Below, piece after piece: positions 39,832-47,527 of a stretch of 47,969 nt of DNA. This DNA comes from JBBDXS01 sp964418365 (GTDB taxonomy: Bacteria; Chloroflexota; Dehalococcoidia; DSTF01; RBG-16-68-14). The DNA lies in assembly GCA_964418365.1 (NCBI GenBank), contig CAYQLM010000009.1, positions 1 through 47,969 on the forward strand, in the 5' to 3' direction. The translations under genes and the position numbers were made by a program. The notes beneath the pieces were generated by a model that saw nothing but the letters and a program-made list of their open reading frames with translations, searched no databases and was not told the DNA's origin. Positions within the stretch are counted from its first letter, which is position 1, and every line of letters begins with the position of its first letter.

Positions 39832-41484
39832 ATGGAAGACCAAGGCCCTTTCGACCGCATCCTCCAACCAGAGCCGCCGGTCCGTCATCGAGACCGCACG
39901 GCGAGCATCGTTGTCGGCCTCGCGCTTGCCCTTGGCGCCATCCTGCTCATTCTCATCCTGCCGCCCGTATCGATCTTTAGCGGCGGAGGAGGTTCGGCCA
40001 CACCGGGTCCGATCAGCGCCAAGGCGCGCGCCGACTCGCCGCCGCCGCCGTCCGGCTTCGAGTCGATCAGCCAGGTGTTCGATCTCGTTTCGGCGCAGCC
40101 GGTGCGCCAGGCCGCGCGGCTGACCGTGAACCTCTCGGCGACGGCACACCAGGGTGACACGCTCTACCTCTTCACATATGTAGACAAGCGCTGGCGTCAG
40201 CTAGGAGAAGCCACGCCCACGGGCGATGGCTCGGCCGCCAGCGGCGATGTCTCCGTGCTGCCGGACAATGTCGCCGTCTTCCGCAAAGCGAACGCGACGA
40301 GGACCGTGGTCGGCTACCTCGCCGCGGGGGCCGATCTCGATCCGCAGGCGCGCGATGCGCTCACGGCGCTCGACATCGGCGGCTTCTTTGCGGATGCCGA
40401 CGGGAGCGTGAAGGGTGACGGGCCGGCGCTGCCCACGGACCTCAGTCTGCCCGTCGCGCCGGTCATCAGCGCCGGTACGACCGATCAGATCGCGAGTCTC
40501 AACGCCATACTCGCCTCGCCGGACCTGCGCGCGGCGCACGTGCAGGCGATTACCAATTTCGTTCGCGACGGCCAGTACACCGGAGTCGACCTCGACTACC
40601 GCGGGATCGACCCCGGGAACGGGCCGGGCTTCACGGCGCTCGTGACGGACCTCTCGACCGCGCTGCGCAGCGCGAACAAGTCGCTCGCGCTGACGCTACC
40701 CGTGCCGGCCAGCAGTGGCGTCGCATGGGACACGCATGGCTTCGATTGGCAGGCGCTCGCGCCGCTCGTCGACAGGATCACCGTCGTCACGCAGCCGGAG
40801 TTCGACACGTACTACCAGCGCACGGAGGATGCGCTCGGCTACCTTGTGCCGCTCACCGGCGGCAGCAAGCTGCTTCTCGACACCAGCCCGCTCAGCTCCG
40901 AACGCGCCGCGGACGGCGTTCACGACCTCACGCTGACCGACGCCCTCACCGATGCGAGCGCGGTCACCTCGCAGCCGGCCGGCGCCGTTGCCCCTGGGGC
41001 GACCGTGCAGGCTATCGCGCAGAACCTTTCGACGGCGACGGGCGGCAGCCCGCTTCATTGGGATGACACGGCGCGCGCGGTGACGTTCAGCTACACGGGC
41101 GCCGGCGGGCTCCACACCGTGTGGCTTTCGAACGTGTTCAGCGAAGCGTTCAAGCTCGATCTCGCGGGCCGCTACGAGCTGGGCGGCGTCACGATCGACG
41201 ACGTCTCGACACGCGGCGCCGACGCCAGCGTCTGGCCCGCCGTGCGCGAGTATGCGCAGAGCGGAGAGGTCACGCTAACACTGCCGAACGGCTCGCTCTT
41301 GCAACCGACGTGGTCCACCGATGCCGGCACGCTGCCGGCCACCATAGGCGAAAGCGTCGCCTGGCAAGCCCCGAACGATCCAGGCGTCTACAAGCTCACG
41401 CTCGTCATCAGCGACGGCGTGATGCGCGTCGGCCAGGAACTACAGGTCTCCGTGGAGGCGCCGGGCGCAGCGGGCGGGCCGTAG
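39832..41484 (+). CDS. GH18-like (YaaH-type) surface protein with lost catalytic Glu
   Basis: A 550-residue membrane-anchored protein. An N-terminal cytoplasmic tail and a helix (IVVGLALALGAILLILIL) lead to an extracellular beta region and then a GH18-type TIM barrel. The place of the active-site strand DxxDxDxE reads YTGVDLDYRGID: the two aspartates remain, but the acid/base Glu is Arg or missing. A C-terminal Ig-like domain (TWSTDAGTLPATIGES, DPGVYKLTLVISD) follows. The pattern resembles YaaH/spore-germination-type GH18 proteins that bind peptidoglycan. It is probably a carbohydrate-binding pseudoenzyme. It overlaps rsmD by 1 bp. Confidence 0.75.
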   Translation: MEDQGPFDRILQPEPPVRHRDRTASIVVGLALALGAILLILILPPVSIFSGGGGSATPGPISAKARADSPPPPSGFESISQVFDLVSAQPVRQAARLTVNLSATAHQGDTLYLFTYVDKRWRQLGEATPTGDGSAASGDVSVLPDNVAVFRKANATRTVVGYLAAGADLDPQARDALTALDIGGFFADADGSVKGDGPALPTDLSLPVAPVISAGTTDQIASLNAILASPDLRAAHVQAITNFVRDGQYTGVDLDYRGIDPGNGPGFTALVTDLSTALRSANKSLALTLPVPASSGVAWDTHGFDWQALAPLVDRITVVTQPEFDTYYQRTEDALGYLVPLTGGSKLLLDTSPLSSERAADGVHDLTLTDALTDASAVTSQPAGAVAPGATVQAIAQNLSTATGGSPLHWDDTARAVTFSYTGAGGLHTVWLSNVFSEAFKLDLAGRYELGGVTIDDVSTRGADASVWPAVREYAQSGEVTLTLPNGSLLQPTWSTDAGTLPATIGESVAWQAPNDPGVYKLTLVISDGVMRVGQELQVSVEAPGAAGGP

Positions 41485-42020
41485 TGCGCGTCGTCGGTGG
41501 CAGCGCGCGCGGCCGCAAGCTGAAGGCGCCGGTAGGTATTCGGCCAACAGCGGACATGGTGCGCGAGGCGATGTTCGACGTACTCGAAGCCAAGGGCGCC
41601 GAGCTCTCGCGCGTGCTCGACCTCTACGCGGGGAGCGGCGCGCTCGGCATCGAGGCGCTCAGCCGCGGCGAAGGCCGGTGCGACTTCGTCGAGCGCGAGG
41701 CGGCCAACGCCGCCGTCATCCGCGAGAACCTATCGGCGACGGGGTTACAGGAACGTGGCAATGTGCACCGCCTAGCAGCCTCGCGCGCCGCGGCCCGGCT
41801 CGAAGGGCCCTACTCGCTGGTACTGGCCGATCCGCCGTACAATGACGGCGCCGCGCTGGACACCATCGAAGATCTCGCGCGGTCGAAGCTCGTATCGTTG
41901 GAAACGACGCTCGTGTTGGAGCACAGCGCGCGCAGGGAACCGCCGGAGCGGTTGGGGCCGCTGCCGCTCGCATGGACCCGCCGGTACGGCGATACGCAGG
42001 TCTCGATCTACCGGCGTTAG
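41484..42020 (+). CDS. rsmD: 16S rRNA (guanine-966-N2)-methyltransferase
   Basis: A 178-residue enzyme from the GTG at 41484, which shares a base with the previous stop. It begins with the family opening VRVVGGSARGRKLKAP and PTADMVREAMFDVL, followed by SAM motif I LDLYAGSGALGIEAL and the catalytic ADPPYN. It methylates G966 of 16S rRNA during 30S assembly. It is followed after 12 bp by coaD, the usual partner in many bacteria. No oddities seen. Confidence 0.95.
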   Translation: MRVVGGSARGRKLKAPVGIRPTADMVREAMFDVLEAKGAELSRVLDLYAGSGALGIEALSRGEGRCDFVEREAANAAVIRENLSATGLQERGNVHRLAASRAAARLEGPYSLVLADPPYNDGAALDTIEDLARSKLVSLETTLVLEHSARREPPERLGPLPLAWTRRYGDTQVSIYRR

Positions 42021-42032
42021 AGGGAGGAAGCG

Positions 42033-42506
42033 TTGACAATCGCCGTCTACCCCGGGCGGTTCGATCCCGTCACCAACGGACACGTCGACATCGCGACGCG
42101 CGCGTCGAAGCTCTTCGAGCGGGTCGTCGTCGCTGTCGTCGACATCTCGGAGGGCTCGTTGTTTACGACGGACGAACGCCTCGCGCTCTTTACCAAGGCG
42201 GTGGAGCAGTTCTCCAACGTCAGCGTCAAGCCGTACCGCGGACTCACCGTCGATTTCGCTCGCCAGGAAGGAGCCGGCGTGCTCGTGCGCGGCATCCGCG
42301 CCGTCACCGGGTTCGAGGCCGAGTTCGACATGGCGCTGATGAACAAGCGGATGGCGCCCGAGGTCGAGTCGGTCTATCTGATGAGCAGTTTGGAGCATCT
42401 CTTCATCAGCGGCAGCCGCATCCGCGAGGTGGCGAGCCGCGGGTACGACGTGACAAATCTTGTGCCGCGGCACGTGGCTGAGGCGCTGCGCGCCAGGTTC
42501 TCGTAG
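42033..42506 (+). CDS. coaD: Phosphopantetheine adenylyltransferase
   Basis: A 157-residue enzyme from a TTG at 42033 with AGGGAGG upstream. It has YPGRFDPVTNGHVDI (HxGH-type nucleotidyltransferase motif), VRGIRAVTGFEAEFDMALMN and SSLEHLFISGSRIREVA; the usual SSS/SST of the last motif reads SGS. It makes dephospho-CoA from 4'-phosphopantetheine and ATP, the penultimate CoA step. It sits in the rsmD-coaD arrangement and is followed by a coiled-coil gene. Confidence 0.95.
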   Translation: MTIAVYPGRFDPVTNGHVDIATRASKLFERVVVAVVDISEGSLFTTDERLALFTKAVEQFSNVSVKPYRGLTVDFARQEGAGVLVRGIRAVTGFEAEFDMALMNKRMAPEVESVYLMSSLEHLFISGSRIREVASRGYDVTNLVPRHVAEALRARFS

Positions 42507-42524
42507 CGCGGAAGGAGGTCTGCA

Positions 42525-43070
42525 GTGGATCTACTGCACTTGATCGATCGCCTGGAGGAGCAGATCGGCGAGGCGCGCCGGCTCCCGATCGGCACGGGCA
42601 GCGTCGTCGATCGAAGACGCCTGCTCGATCTCGTCGACCAGCTTCGCGCCGCGGTGCCCGCCGAGGTGCGCGAAGCGAACGAGGTGCTCAGGAACAAGGA
42701 AGAGGTGCTGGCGCGCGCCGACGAAGAGGTGGCGCTCCGTCTTTCGCGGGCCGACGAGGAAGTTGGGCGGCGCGTAGCGGAGTCGGAGATCGTCAAGGCT
42801 GCCGAGCTGCGCGCCCAGGAGATCATCGCTGAGGCTCGGCGCGAGACCGAGCGCATCATGGAGGAAGCGCGGCACCAAGCCGAGGCCAAGAGCGCCGAGG
42901 GGGCTCGATTGGCCGCGGAGCAGATGGATGAGGCGGACCGCTACGCGATGGAGATGCTGCGCAAGCTGGAGCAGCAGCTCGATGCGTTCATGAGCAGCGT
43001 GCGCACCGGTCTCGAATCGCTGGACCGCAAGCCGGAGGAGATGGCCGTCCCCGCCTTGGAGCAGCGCTAA
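42525..43070 (+). CDS. Coiled-coil protein, DivIVA-/ATP-synthase-b-like
   Basis: A 181-residue, almost wholly alpha-helical protein from the GTG at 42525 (AGGAGG upstream). A short N-terminal helix (LIDRLEEQIGEARRLP) precedes long heptad repeats rich in Ala/Glu/Arg (AEIVKAAELRAQEIIAEARRE, MEEARHQAEAKSA). It resembles the DivIVA-like proteins found after coaD in Chloroflexota and Firmicutes, sometimes annotated as ATPase, although no nucleotide-binding motif is present. Function is unknown, perhaps polar scaffolding. Its stop overlaps the convergent hydrolase by 4 bp. Confidence 0.75.
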   Translation: MDLLHLIDRLEEQIGEARRLPIGTGSVVDRRRLLDLVDQLRAAVPAEVREANEVLRNKEEVLARADEEVALRLSRADEEVGRRVAESEIVKAAELRAQEIIAEARRETERIMEEARHQAEAKSAEGARLAAEQMDEADRYAMEMLRKLEQQLDAFMSSVRTGLESLDRKPEEMAVPALEQR

Positions 43071-43804
43071 GGTCCGCCCTGGTCGCCTAGGAAGCCCAGG
43101 ATCCGCTCCTCAACCGAGGCCGCGTTCGGGTTCTTGCTCGAGTCGAGCAGATCGGTGCCGTGAGCGTTGCCGGGATAGATCTGCTCCTCCTTAGGCTCCG
43201 CCGCCGCGCTATACAGGTCATCGAAGTCGAGCGCGGGGGCGTCCTGTTCACTCGCGATAAACAGCTTCGCCGTTGTCACCTCCGCAACCGTGCGCAGTGC
43301 GTCCTGGTTGTCGAACTGCGCCGGCGGCGACACCGCGACGACGCCCGCGACCTTCTCTTCTTTCGCCACGACGAGCGACGTTGTCGCGCCCATGCTGGCG
43401 CCCACGAGAAAGATCTTGGAGTAGAGCTGTCTCGCGCGAACGTAAACGATCACGGCCCTGAGATCGTCGTCTAGCTTGTCGTAGTCCTGGTCCCCCGCGG
43501 AGCCATCGTAGCCCCGAAAGTTGAACGTCAACGCGGCGTACCCGTGTTGCGCCAGCTGCTCCGCGAAGGGCGCCCACGCCGTCTCGTCGTTCTGGCGCAT
43601 GTGGCTGAGGATCACGATCGAATCGCTTTGGCCGCCGAAGAGCCGTCCGGTCAGCGTGATGTCTCCTTCGACGATATAGACGGTTGTGGTGTCCGTGGGC
43701 AGCGCCGTCTCGATGTGCTTCGGCGCGACCGCGCCGTCCGAACACGAGAGAGTAAGCAGCGCGAGCAGCGCGAGGCAAAGAACCGCGGGCAGAAGGCGGC
43801 CCAT
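43067..43804 (-). CDS. Alpha/beta-hydrolase lipoprotein
   Basis: A 245-residue exported hydrolase. From the ATG at 43804 a signal helix (LLPAVLCLALLALL) ends at TLSCSDG, a lipoprotein-like site. The hydrolase fold follows: VILSHMRQND, FNFRGYDGSAG, the nucleophile elbow GASMGAT and the His in GNAHGTDLL. It is like dienelactone-hydrolase or BAAT-type esterases of small size. The substrate is unknown. A TTG 33 bp upstream is an alternative start but gives a less typical signal. Confidence 0.83.
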   Translation of the reverse strand: MGRLLPAVLCLALLALLTLSCSDGAVAPKHIETALPTDTTTVYIVEGDITLTGRLFGGQSDSIVILSHMRQNDETAWAPFAEQLAQHGYAALTFNFRGYDGSAGDQDYDKLDDDLRAVIVYVRARQLYSKIFLVGASMGATTSLVVAKEEKVAGVVAVSPPAQFDNQDALRTVAEVTTAKLFIASEQDAPALDFDDLYSAAAEPKEEQIYPGNAHGTDLLDSSKNPNAASVEERILGFLGDQGGP

Positions 43805-43860
43805 CACGCGGGCATCATGGCCAAGGAGCGTTAGCAAGTCAAGCGAGGGCGCGGCGACGC

Positions 43861-44361
43861 CTATGTCGGCTCATCGCCCTCGATGCCCGCGTCTTCGGCG
43901 TCGGGCTCATGATCGAGAGCGTTACTTCGCAGCGCGGATGGCAGCGGCAGCTCCGTCCGCCGTCCCGAGAGGTACTCGGTCACCGGCCGCATCTCCAAAA
44001 TGACGAAGATCAGCACCGTCGCCACGAGCGCGAGCAGGTACAGCTCGACCCCGATCGCCACGCCAATGGCAGCCACCGCCCAGACCGTCGCAGCGGTCGT
44101 GATGCCGCGCACGTTGCCGCTTTCGCGCAAGATGATGCCACCACCCAGGAAGCCGATACCCGTAACGATGTTCGACGTCACGCGGTCCTGGCCGTACGTC
44201 TCGTTGATCGCGGTGAACATCAGCGCCCCCGCCGCGACGAGCGCCATCGAGCGCAAGCCGGCGGCATGACGGCGCCTATCACGCTGCCAGCCGATGAAGC
44301 CGCCGCAGAACGCAGCCAGCAGCAGCTTCCCGACGAGCTCTAGCTGTGCGCGCGTATCCAT
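43861..44361 (-). CDS. MgtC/SapB-family membrane protein
   Basis: A 166-residue protein with about four to five membrane helices. It has GGFIGWQRDRRRHAAGLRSMALV, TGIGFLGGGIILRESGNVRGITTAATVWAVAAIG (the family core) and an acidic cytoplasmic tail. MgtC-family proteins are linked to magnesium limitation and ATP-synthase control in pathogens, although environmental members are not characterised. It is transcribed toward the hydrolase gene. A longer frame that reads through the tRNA-Ala is an artefact. Confidence 0.9.
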   Translation of the reverse strand: MDTRAQLELVGKLLLAAFCGGFIGWQRDRRRHAAGLRSMALVAAGALMFTAINETYGQDRVTSNIVTGIGFLGGGIILRESGNVRGITTAATVWAVAAIGVAIGVELYLLALVATVLIFVILEMRPVTEYLSGRRTELPLPSALRSNALDHEPDAEDAGIEGDEPT

Positions 44362-44416
44362 GCCAGGCTCCCCAAAACCGAGAGCGCCCCTGACGGGGCG
44401 CCGTCCTTCGCTTCCG

Positions 44417-44492
44417 TGGTGGAGCTGGGGGGATTCGAACCCCCTACCTTCTGTCTGCCAGACAGACGCTCTCCCAATTGAGCTACAGCCCC
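44417..44492 (-). tRNA. tRNA-Ala (anticodon GGC)
   Basis: A 76-nt cloverleaf on the minus strand: acceptor GGGGCTG/CAGCTCC (with a G-U), D arm GCTC/GAGC, anticodon stem TCTGT/ACAGA with loop CTGGCAG (anticodon GGC, reads GCC), and T arm GGGGG/CCCCC with TTCGAAT. The discriminator is A and CCA is encoded. No repeated 3' half is seen elsewhere in the window. Confidence 0.95.
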
Positions 44493-44535
44493 CGTGCGCC
44501 ACATGCTAACAAGAGCCGTCCGCCCCAGCAAGCTG

Positions 44536-44544
44536 TGCTATCAT
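44536..44544 (+). promoter_or_regulatory. Extended -10 candidate for the SufR-like regulator
   Basis: tgctatcat (44536-44544) fits TGn plus TATCAT, ending 17 bp before the ATG at 44562. No -35 hexamer is clear. Confidence 0.35.
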
Positions 44545-44561
44545 GATCGGCGGGACGTTCC

Positions 44562-45197
44562 ATGCAGGCCACCCGGCAACAGATCCTGGATTACCTTCGC
44601 CGTCAGGGCAGGGCGACGGTCAAAGATCTCGACGCGCACCTCGGCCTCACATCGACCGGCGTGCGACAGCACCTCACCGTGCTCGAGCGCGAAGGGCTGG
44701 TCGAGGCACAAGAAGAGCGGGGCCACGTCGGACGCCCCGCTCTCGTCTATCGCCTGACAACCAAGGGCGACGGGATCTACCCGAAGAAGTACGATCAGCT
44801 CGCCAACGTCCTGCTCGAAGAGGTGCGCGATCTCGCCGGCTCGCAGGCGCTCCAGACGCTGCTCCGACGCGTCGCCGACCGCTTCGCGGAGCCCTACCAG
44901 ACGCGGCTCGACGGCAAACCACTCGCCAGTCGCGTCGATGAAGCAGCGCGCATCATCCGCGAGCGTGGGTCAGAGGCCGAATGCGTGCAGGACGGGGACG
45001 ACTGGCTGATCCGCCAGTACACCTGCCCGTTCCCCCAGGTCGCCGGCCAGAACAGCTGCGTCTGCTCCCTCGACGTCGAGTTCGTCCGGCAGCTCACGGG
45101 CGCGGACGCGCGCCTCACCACGAGCCTGCTGCGCGGCGATAGCGCCTGCACCTACCGCATCCGGCCCATCGCGAAGCCCGCCAGCGCTCGCGGATAG
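44562..45197 (+). CDS. SufR-like winged-helix regulator with Cys cluster
   Basis: A 211-residue regulator. The N-terminal winged helix has ILDYLRRQGRATVKDLDAHLGLTSTGVRQHL and LEREGLVEAQEERGHVGRPALVYRLT. The C-terminal half holds C155, then a second Cys after 12 residues and a third after 27 more (TCPFP, CVC, SACTY). SufR uses a C-x12-C-x13-H-x14-C arrangement to bind a [4Fe-4S] cluster and repress suf genes, so this protein probably senses iron-sulfur status. No suf genes are in the window. Deviation at the His position is possible. Confidence 0.8.
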   Translation: MQATRQQILDYLRRQGRATVKDLDAHLGLTSTGVRQHLTVLEREGLVEAQEERGHVGRPALVYRLTTKGDGIYPKKYDQLANVLLEEVRDLAGSQALQTLLRRVADRFAEPYQTRLDGKPLASRVDEAARIIRERGSEAECVQDGDDWLIRQYTCPFPQVAGQNSCVCSLDVEFVRQLTGADARLTTSLLRGDSACTYRIRPIAKPASARG

Positions 45198-45204
45198 TCC
45201 GCGG

Positions 45205-46095
45205 CTAGACCCACGCATCGAGCGCGAACCCCAGCGCCCACAGCAGCCCGAACCCCAGGTGCAGCCCAACGCAGCCGAGCAGGACGCGGTTGAGCGATCG
45301 CGCGCTCGTGCTCGCCTGCAGCGTGCGCAGCAAGCGCAGCGCCAGCGGCAGCGCCGCAAGCGCGATCAGCGTTGTGACCGGCGCGAGGAAGGCTGCAGGT
45401 AACGCGATCGCAAACGCGAACGCGCCGAGCACGAGCGCCACCAGCTCGTAGTCGGCCAGCGGCCGCCCCGTAAGGGATGCGAGCGTGCGCTTTCCGTGCG
45501 CGCGGTCGCCTTCGATGTCCCGCAGGTTGTTCGCATGCAGGATCGCCGCCGTCAGCAGCGCAACCGGCAGCGCCGCGAGAAACGCCCTCCAGGTAAACGC
45601 TTCGATCTGCACGTATGCCGCCCCCATCACGATGATCACGCCCATGAACGCGAACGACGTCACTTCGCCCAGCGCGCGATACGCCAGCTTCAGCGGCGGC
45701 GCCGTGTAGAAGAACCCGCCGACGACGCTCGCCACGCCAAGCGCGAGCACCGGCCAGCCTACGATCGCCGTGACCACGAGTCCGATGGCGATACCGATCG
45801 CGAAGACGGCCACCCCTTCGATGAGCACCGCGCGCGGCGACAGGAGCCCGAGCTGGATCACGCCGCTCGGCCCGAGCGATTCGCTCGTGTCCGTCCCGAG
45901 CTGGTGGTCGAAGTAGTCGTTGACCAGGTTCGTGCCACCCTGCAGCGCCATCGAGCCGATCAGCGCGAGCACGAAGAGCCCCGGCCTGAATGTCTGGCCG
46001 GCGACGACCGCGGTGCCCACGAGCACCGGGATCACCGCCGCCGTGAACGACAGCGGCCGCATCGCCATGAGGTAGACGCGCAGGCTTCGGGGCAT
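45205..46095 (-). CDS. menA: 1,4-dihydroxy-2-naphthoate polyprenyltransferase
   Basis: A 296-residue UbiA-superfamily membrane enzyme from the ATG at 46095. It has a first helix MRPLSFTAAVIPVLVG, the diphosphate-binding NLVNDYFDHQLGTD (NDxxD type), a second Asp-rich site HANNLRDIEGDRAHGKRTL, and about eight helices. It attaches the polyprenyl tail to DHNA in menaquinone synthesis. A TTG 33 bp upstream is a possible longer start. It is convergent with the SufR-like gene, 7 bp apart. Related prenyltransferases exist, but both motifs fit MenA. Confidence 0.88.
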   Translation of the reverse strand: MPRSLRVYLMAMRPLSFTAAVIPVLVGTAVVAGQTFRPGLFVLALIGSMALQGGTNLVNDYFDHQLGTDTSESLGPSGVIQLGLLSPRAVLIEGVAVFAIGIAIGLVVTAIVGWPVLALGVASVVGGFFYTAPPLKLAYRALGEVTSFAFMGVIIVMGAAYVQIEAFTWRAFLAALPVALLTAAILHANNLRDIEGDRAHGKRTLASLTGRPLADYELVALVLGAFAFAIALPAAFLAPVTTLIALAALPLALRLLRTLQASTSARSLNRVLLGCVGLHLGFGLLWALGFALDAWV

Positions 46096-46149
46096 CGAGC
46101 GCCATCGTACGTGCAGGACGCGTTGCAATCAAGGCGCGCGCGGGCACCG

Positions 46150-46158
46150 TGGTATACT
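46150..46158 (+). promoter_or_regulatory. Extended -10 promoter of folC
   Basis: tggtatact (46150-46158) is an extended -10 (TG-g-TATACT), ending 13 bp before the GTG of folC. The predicted transcript start would be only several nucleotides from the start codon, leaving almost no leader and no ribosome site. The folC message may therefore be nearly leaderless. Confidence 0.45.
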
Positions 46159-46171
46159 GCGCTCGATCGAC

Positions 46172-47527
46172 GTGCAGTACCTCGAAGCGCTCCGCCTGCT
46201 CCAAGCTCGTGACGATTGGGAGCGCACCGGCTCCCCTGCCGATGCCGGTCGCTGGGACCTGCGTCGCATGCATTCGCTGCTGGCGCGCCTCGACGATCCA
46301 CACCTCGGCCGCCGCACCGTGCACGTCGCCGGCAGCAAGGGCAAGGGCAGCGTCTCGGCGATGATCGACTCCGTCCTGCGTCAGACCGGCGTCCGCGCCG
46401 GGCTCTACACCAGCCCGCATCTCCATCGCTTCGTCGAGCGCATCGTGCCCGACGGCGCGCCCGTCTCCGAAGACGAGTTCGCGGGCTTACTCGCCGCGAT
46501 CTGGCCGCACGTCGAAGCCGAAGATACGGATGGCCGCTACGGGCGCATCAGCACGTTCGAAGCGCTGACGGCGATGGCGTTCGTCGCCTTCCGCGAGCAT
46601 GGTGTCGAATGCCAGGTTCTCGAGGTCGGCTTGGGCGGCCGCCTCGACGCGACGAACGTCTTCGAGAGCAAGGACGTTTGCGTCATCACGCCGATCAGCC
46701 TCGAACACACCGCCGTGCTCGGCGACACCATCGCGCAGATCGCAGAAGAAAAGGCGGGCATCATTACGCCGGGCAGCACGGTTATCATGGCGCCACAGCG
46801 CGAGTCCGCGGCCGACGTCATCCGGCGCGTCTGCGCCGAGCGCGGCGCGACGTTGATCGAAGTCGCGCAGGCCTGCGCGCTCTCGCGCACGAAGCATGAC
46901 CGCGAAGGACAGGACTTCTCGCTCCGCACGCCGCGAGCGACGTATCGGCTGCGGGTGCCGCTCCTCGGGCGTCATCAGCTCGACAACGCCGCCGCCGCCG
47001 TCCTTGCGCTCGAAGCACTCGGCCTCGATATCGATGAAGCTGCGCTGCGCGCCGGCCTTTCGGCCGTCAGCTGGCCGTGCCGTATCGAGCTCCTCAAACA
47101 CAAGCCGCCGGTTGTTGCCGACGGAGCACACAACGCCGACTCCGCGCGCCGCCTCGTCCAGACGCTGCGCGACGACCTCGGCGTGCGCGAGGCCGTGCTC
47201 GTCGTCGGCTGCTCCGGCGACAAGGACCTCGGCGCGCTCGCCGCCGAGCTCGCGCCAATCGCCACGCGCGTGATCGCCACGCAATCGCGCAACCTGCGCG
47301 CAAGAGACCCGCGCGAGATCGCGGCCGCCTTCGCAGAACGAGACGTGCCCGTCGCGATCGAGGAGCCCGTCGGCGCCGCGGTCGACGCCGCGCTCGCCCA
47401 ACTCGATAGCGAGGCCGTCGTCATCTGCGGCTCGCTCTTCGTTGCTGCCGAGGCCCGCGAGCATGTGCTGGGTATCGCGTACGATCCGCCGCTGCCCGCT
47501 CGAGCTGAAAGCGCGGTCCGCGCATGA
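46172..47527 (+). CDS. folC: Folylpolyglutamate/dihydrofolate synthase
   Basis: A 451-residue Mur-ligase-family enzyme from the GTG at 46172. It has HVAGSKGKGSVSAMIDSVL (P-loop), LYTSPHLHRFVERI, EVGLGGRLDATNV, the catalytic ITPISLEHTAVLG with EEKAGII, and C-terminal ADGAHNADSARR. It adds glutamate to folates, and may also use dihydropteroate. Its stop overlaps the fabF start by 4 bp. There is no folP next to it here. Confidence 0.94.
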   Translation: MQYLEALRLLQARDDWERTGSPADAGRWDLRRMHSLLARLDDPHLGRRTVHVAGSKGKGSVSAMIDSVLRQTGVRAGLYTSPHLHRFVERIVPDGAPVSEDEFAGLLAAIWPHVEAEDTDGRYGRISTFEALTAMAFVAFREHGVECQVLEVGLGGRLDATNVFESKDVCVITPISLEHTAVLGDTIAQIAEEKAGIITPGSTVIMAPQRESAADVIRRVCAERGATLIEVAQACALSRTKHDREGQDFSLRTPRATYRLRVPLLGRHQLDNAAAAVLALEALGLDIDEAALRAGLSAVSWPCRIELLKHKPPVVADGAHNADSARRLVQTLRDDLGVREAVLVVGCSGDKDLGALAAELAPIATRVIATQSRNLRARDPREIAAAFAERDVPVAIEEPVGAAVDAALAQLDSEAVVICGSLFVAAEAREHVLGIAYDPPLPARAESAVRA

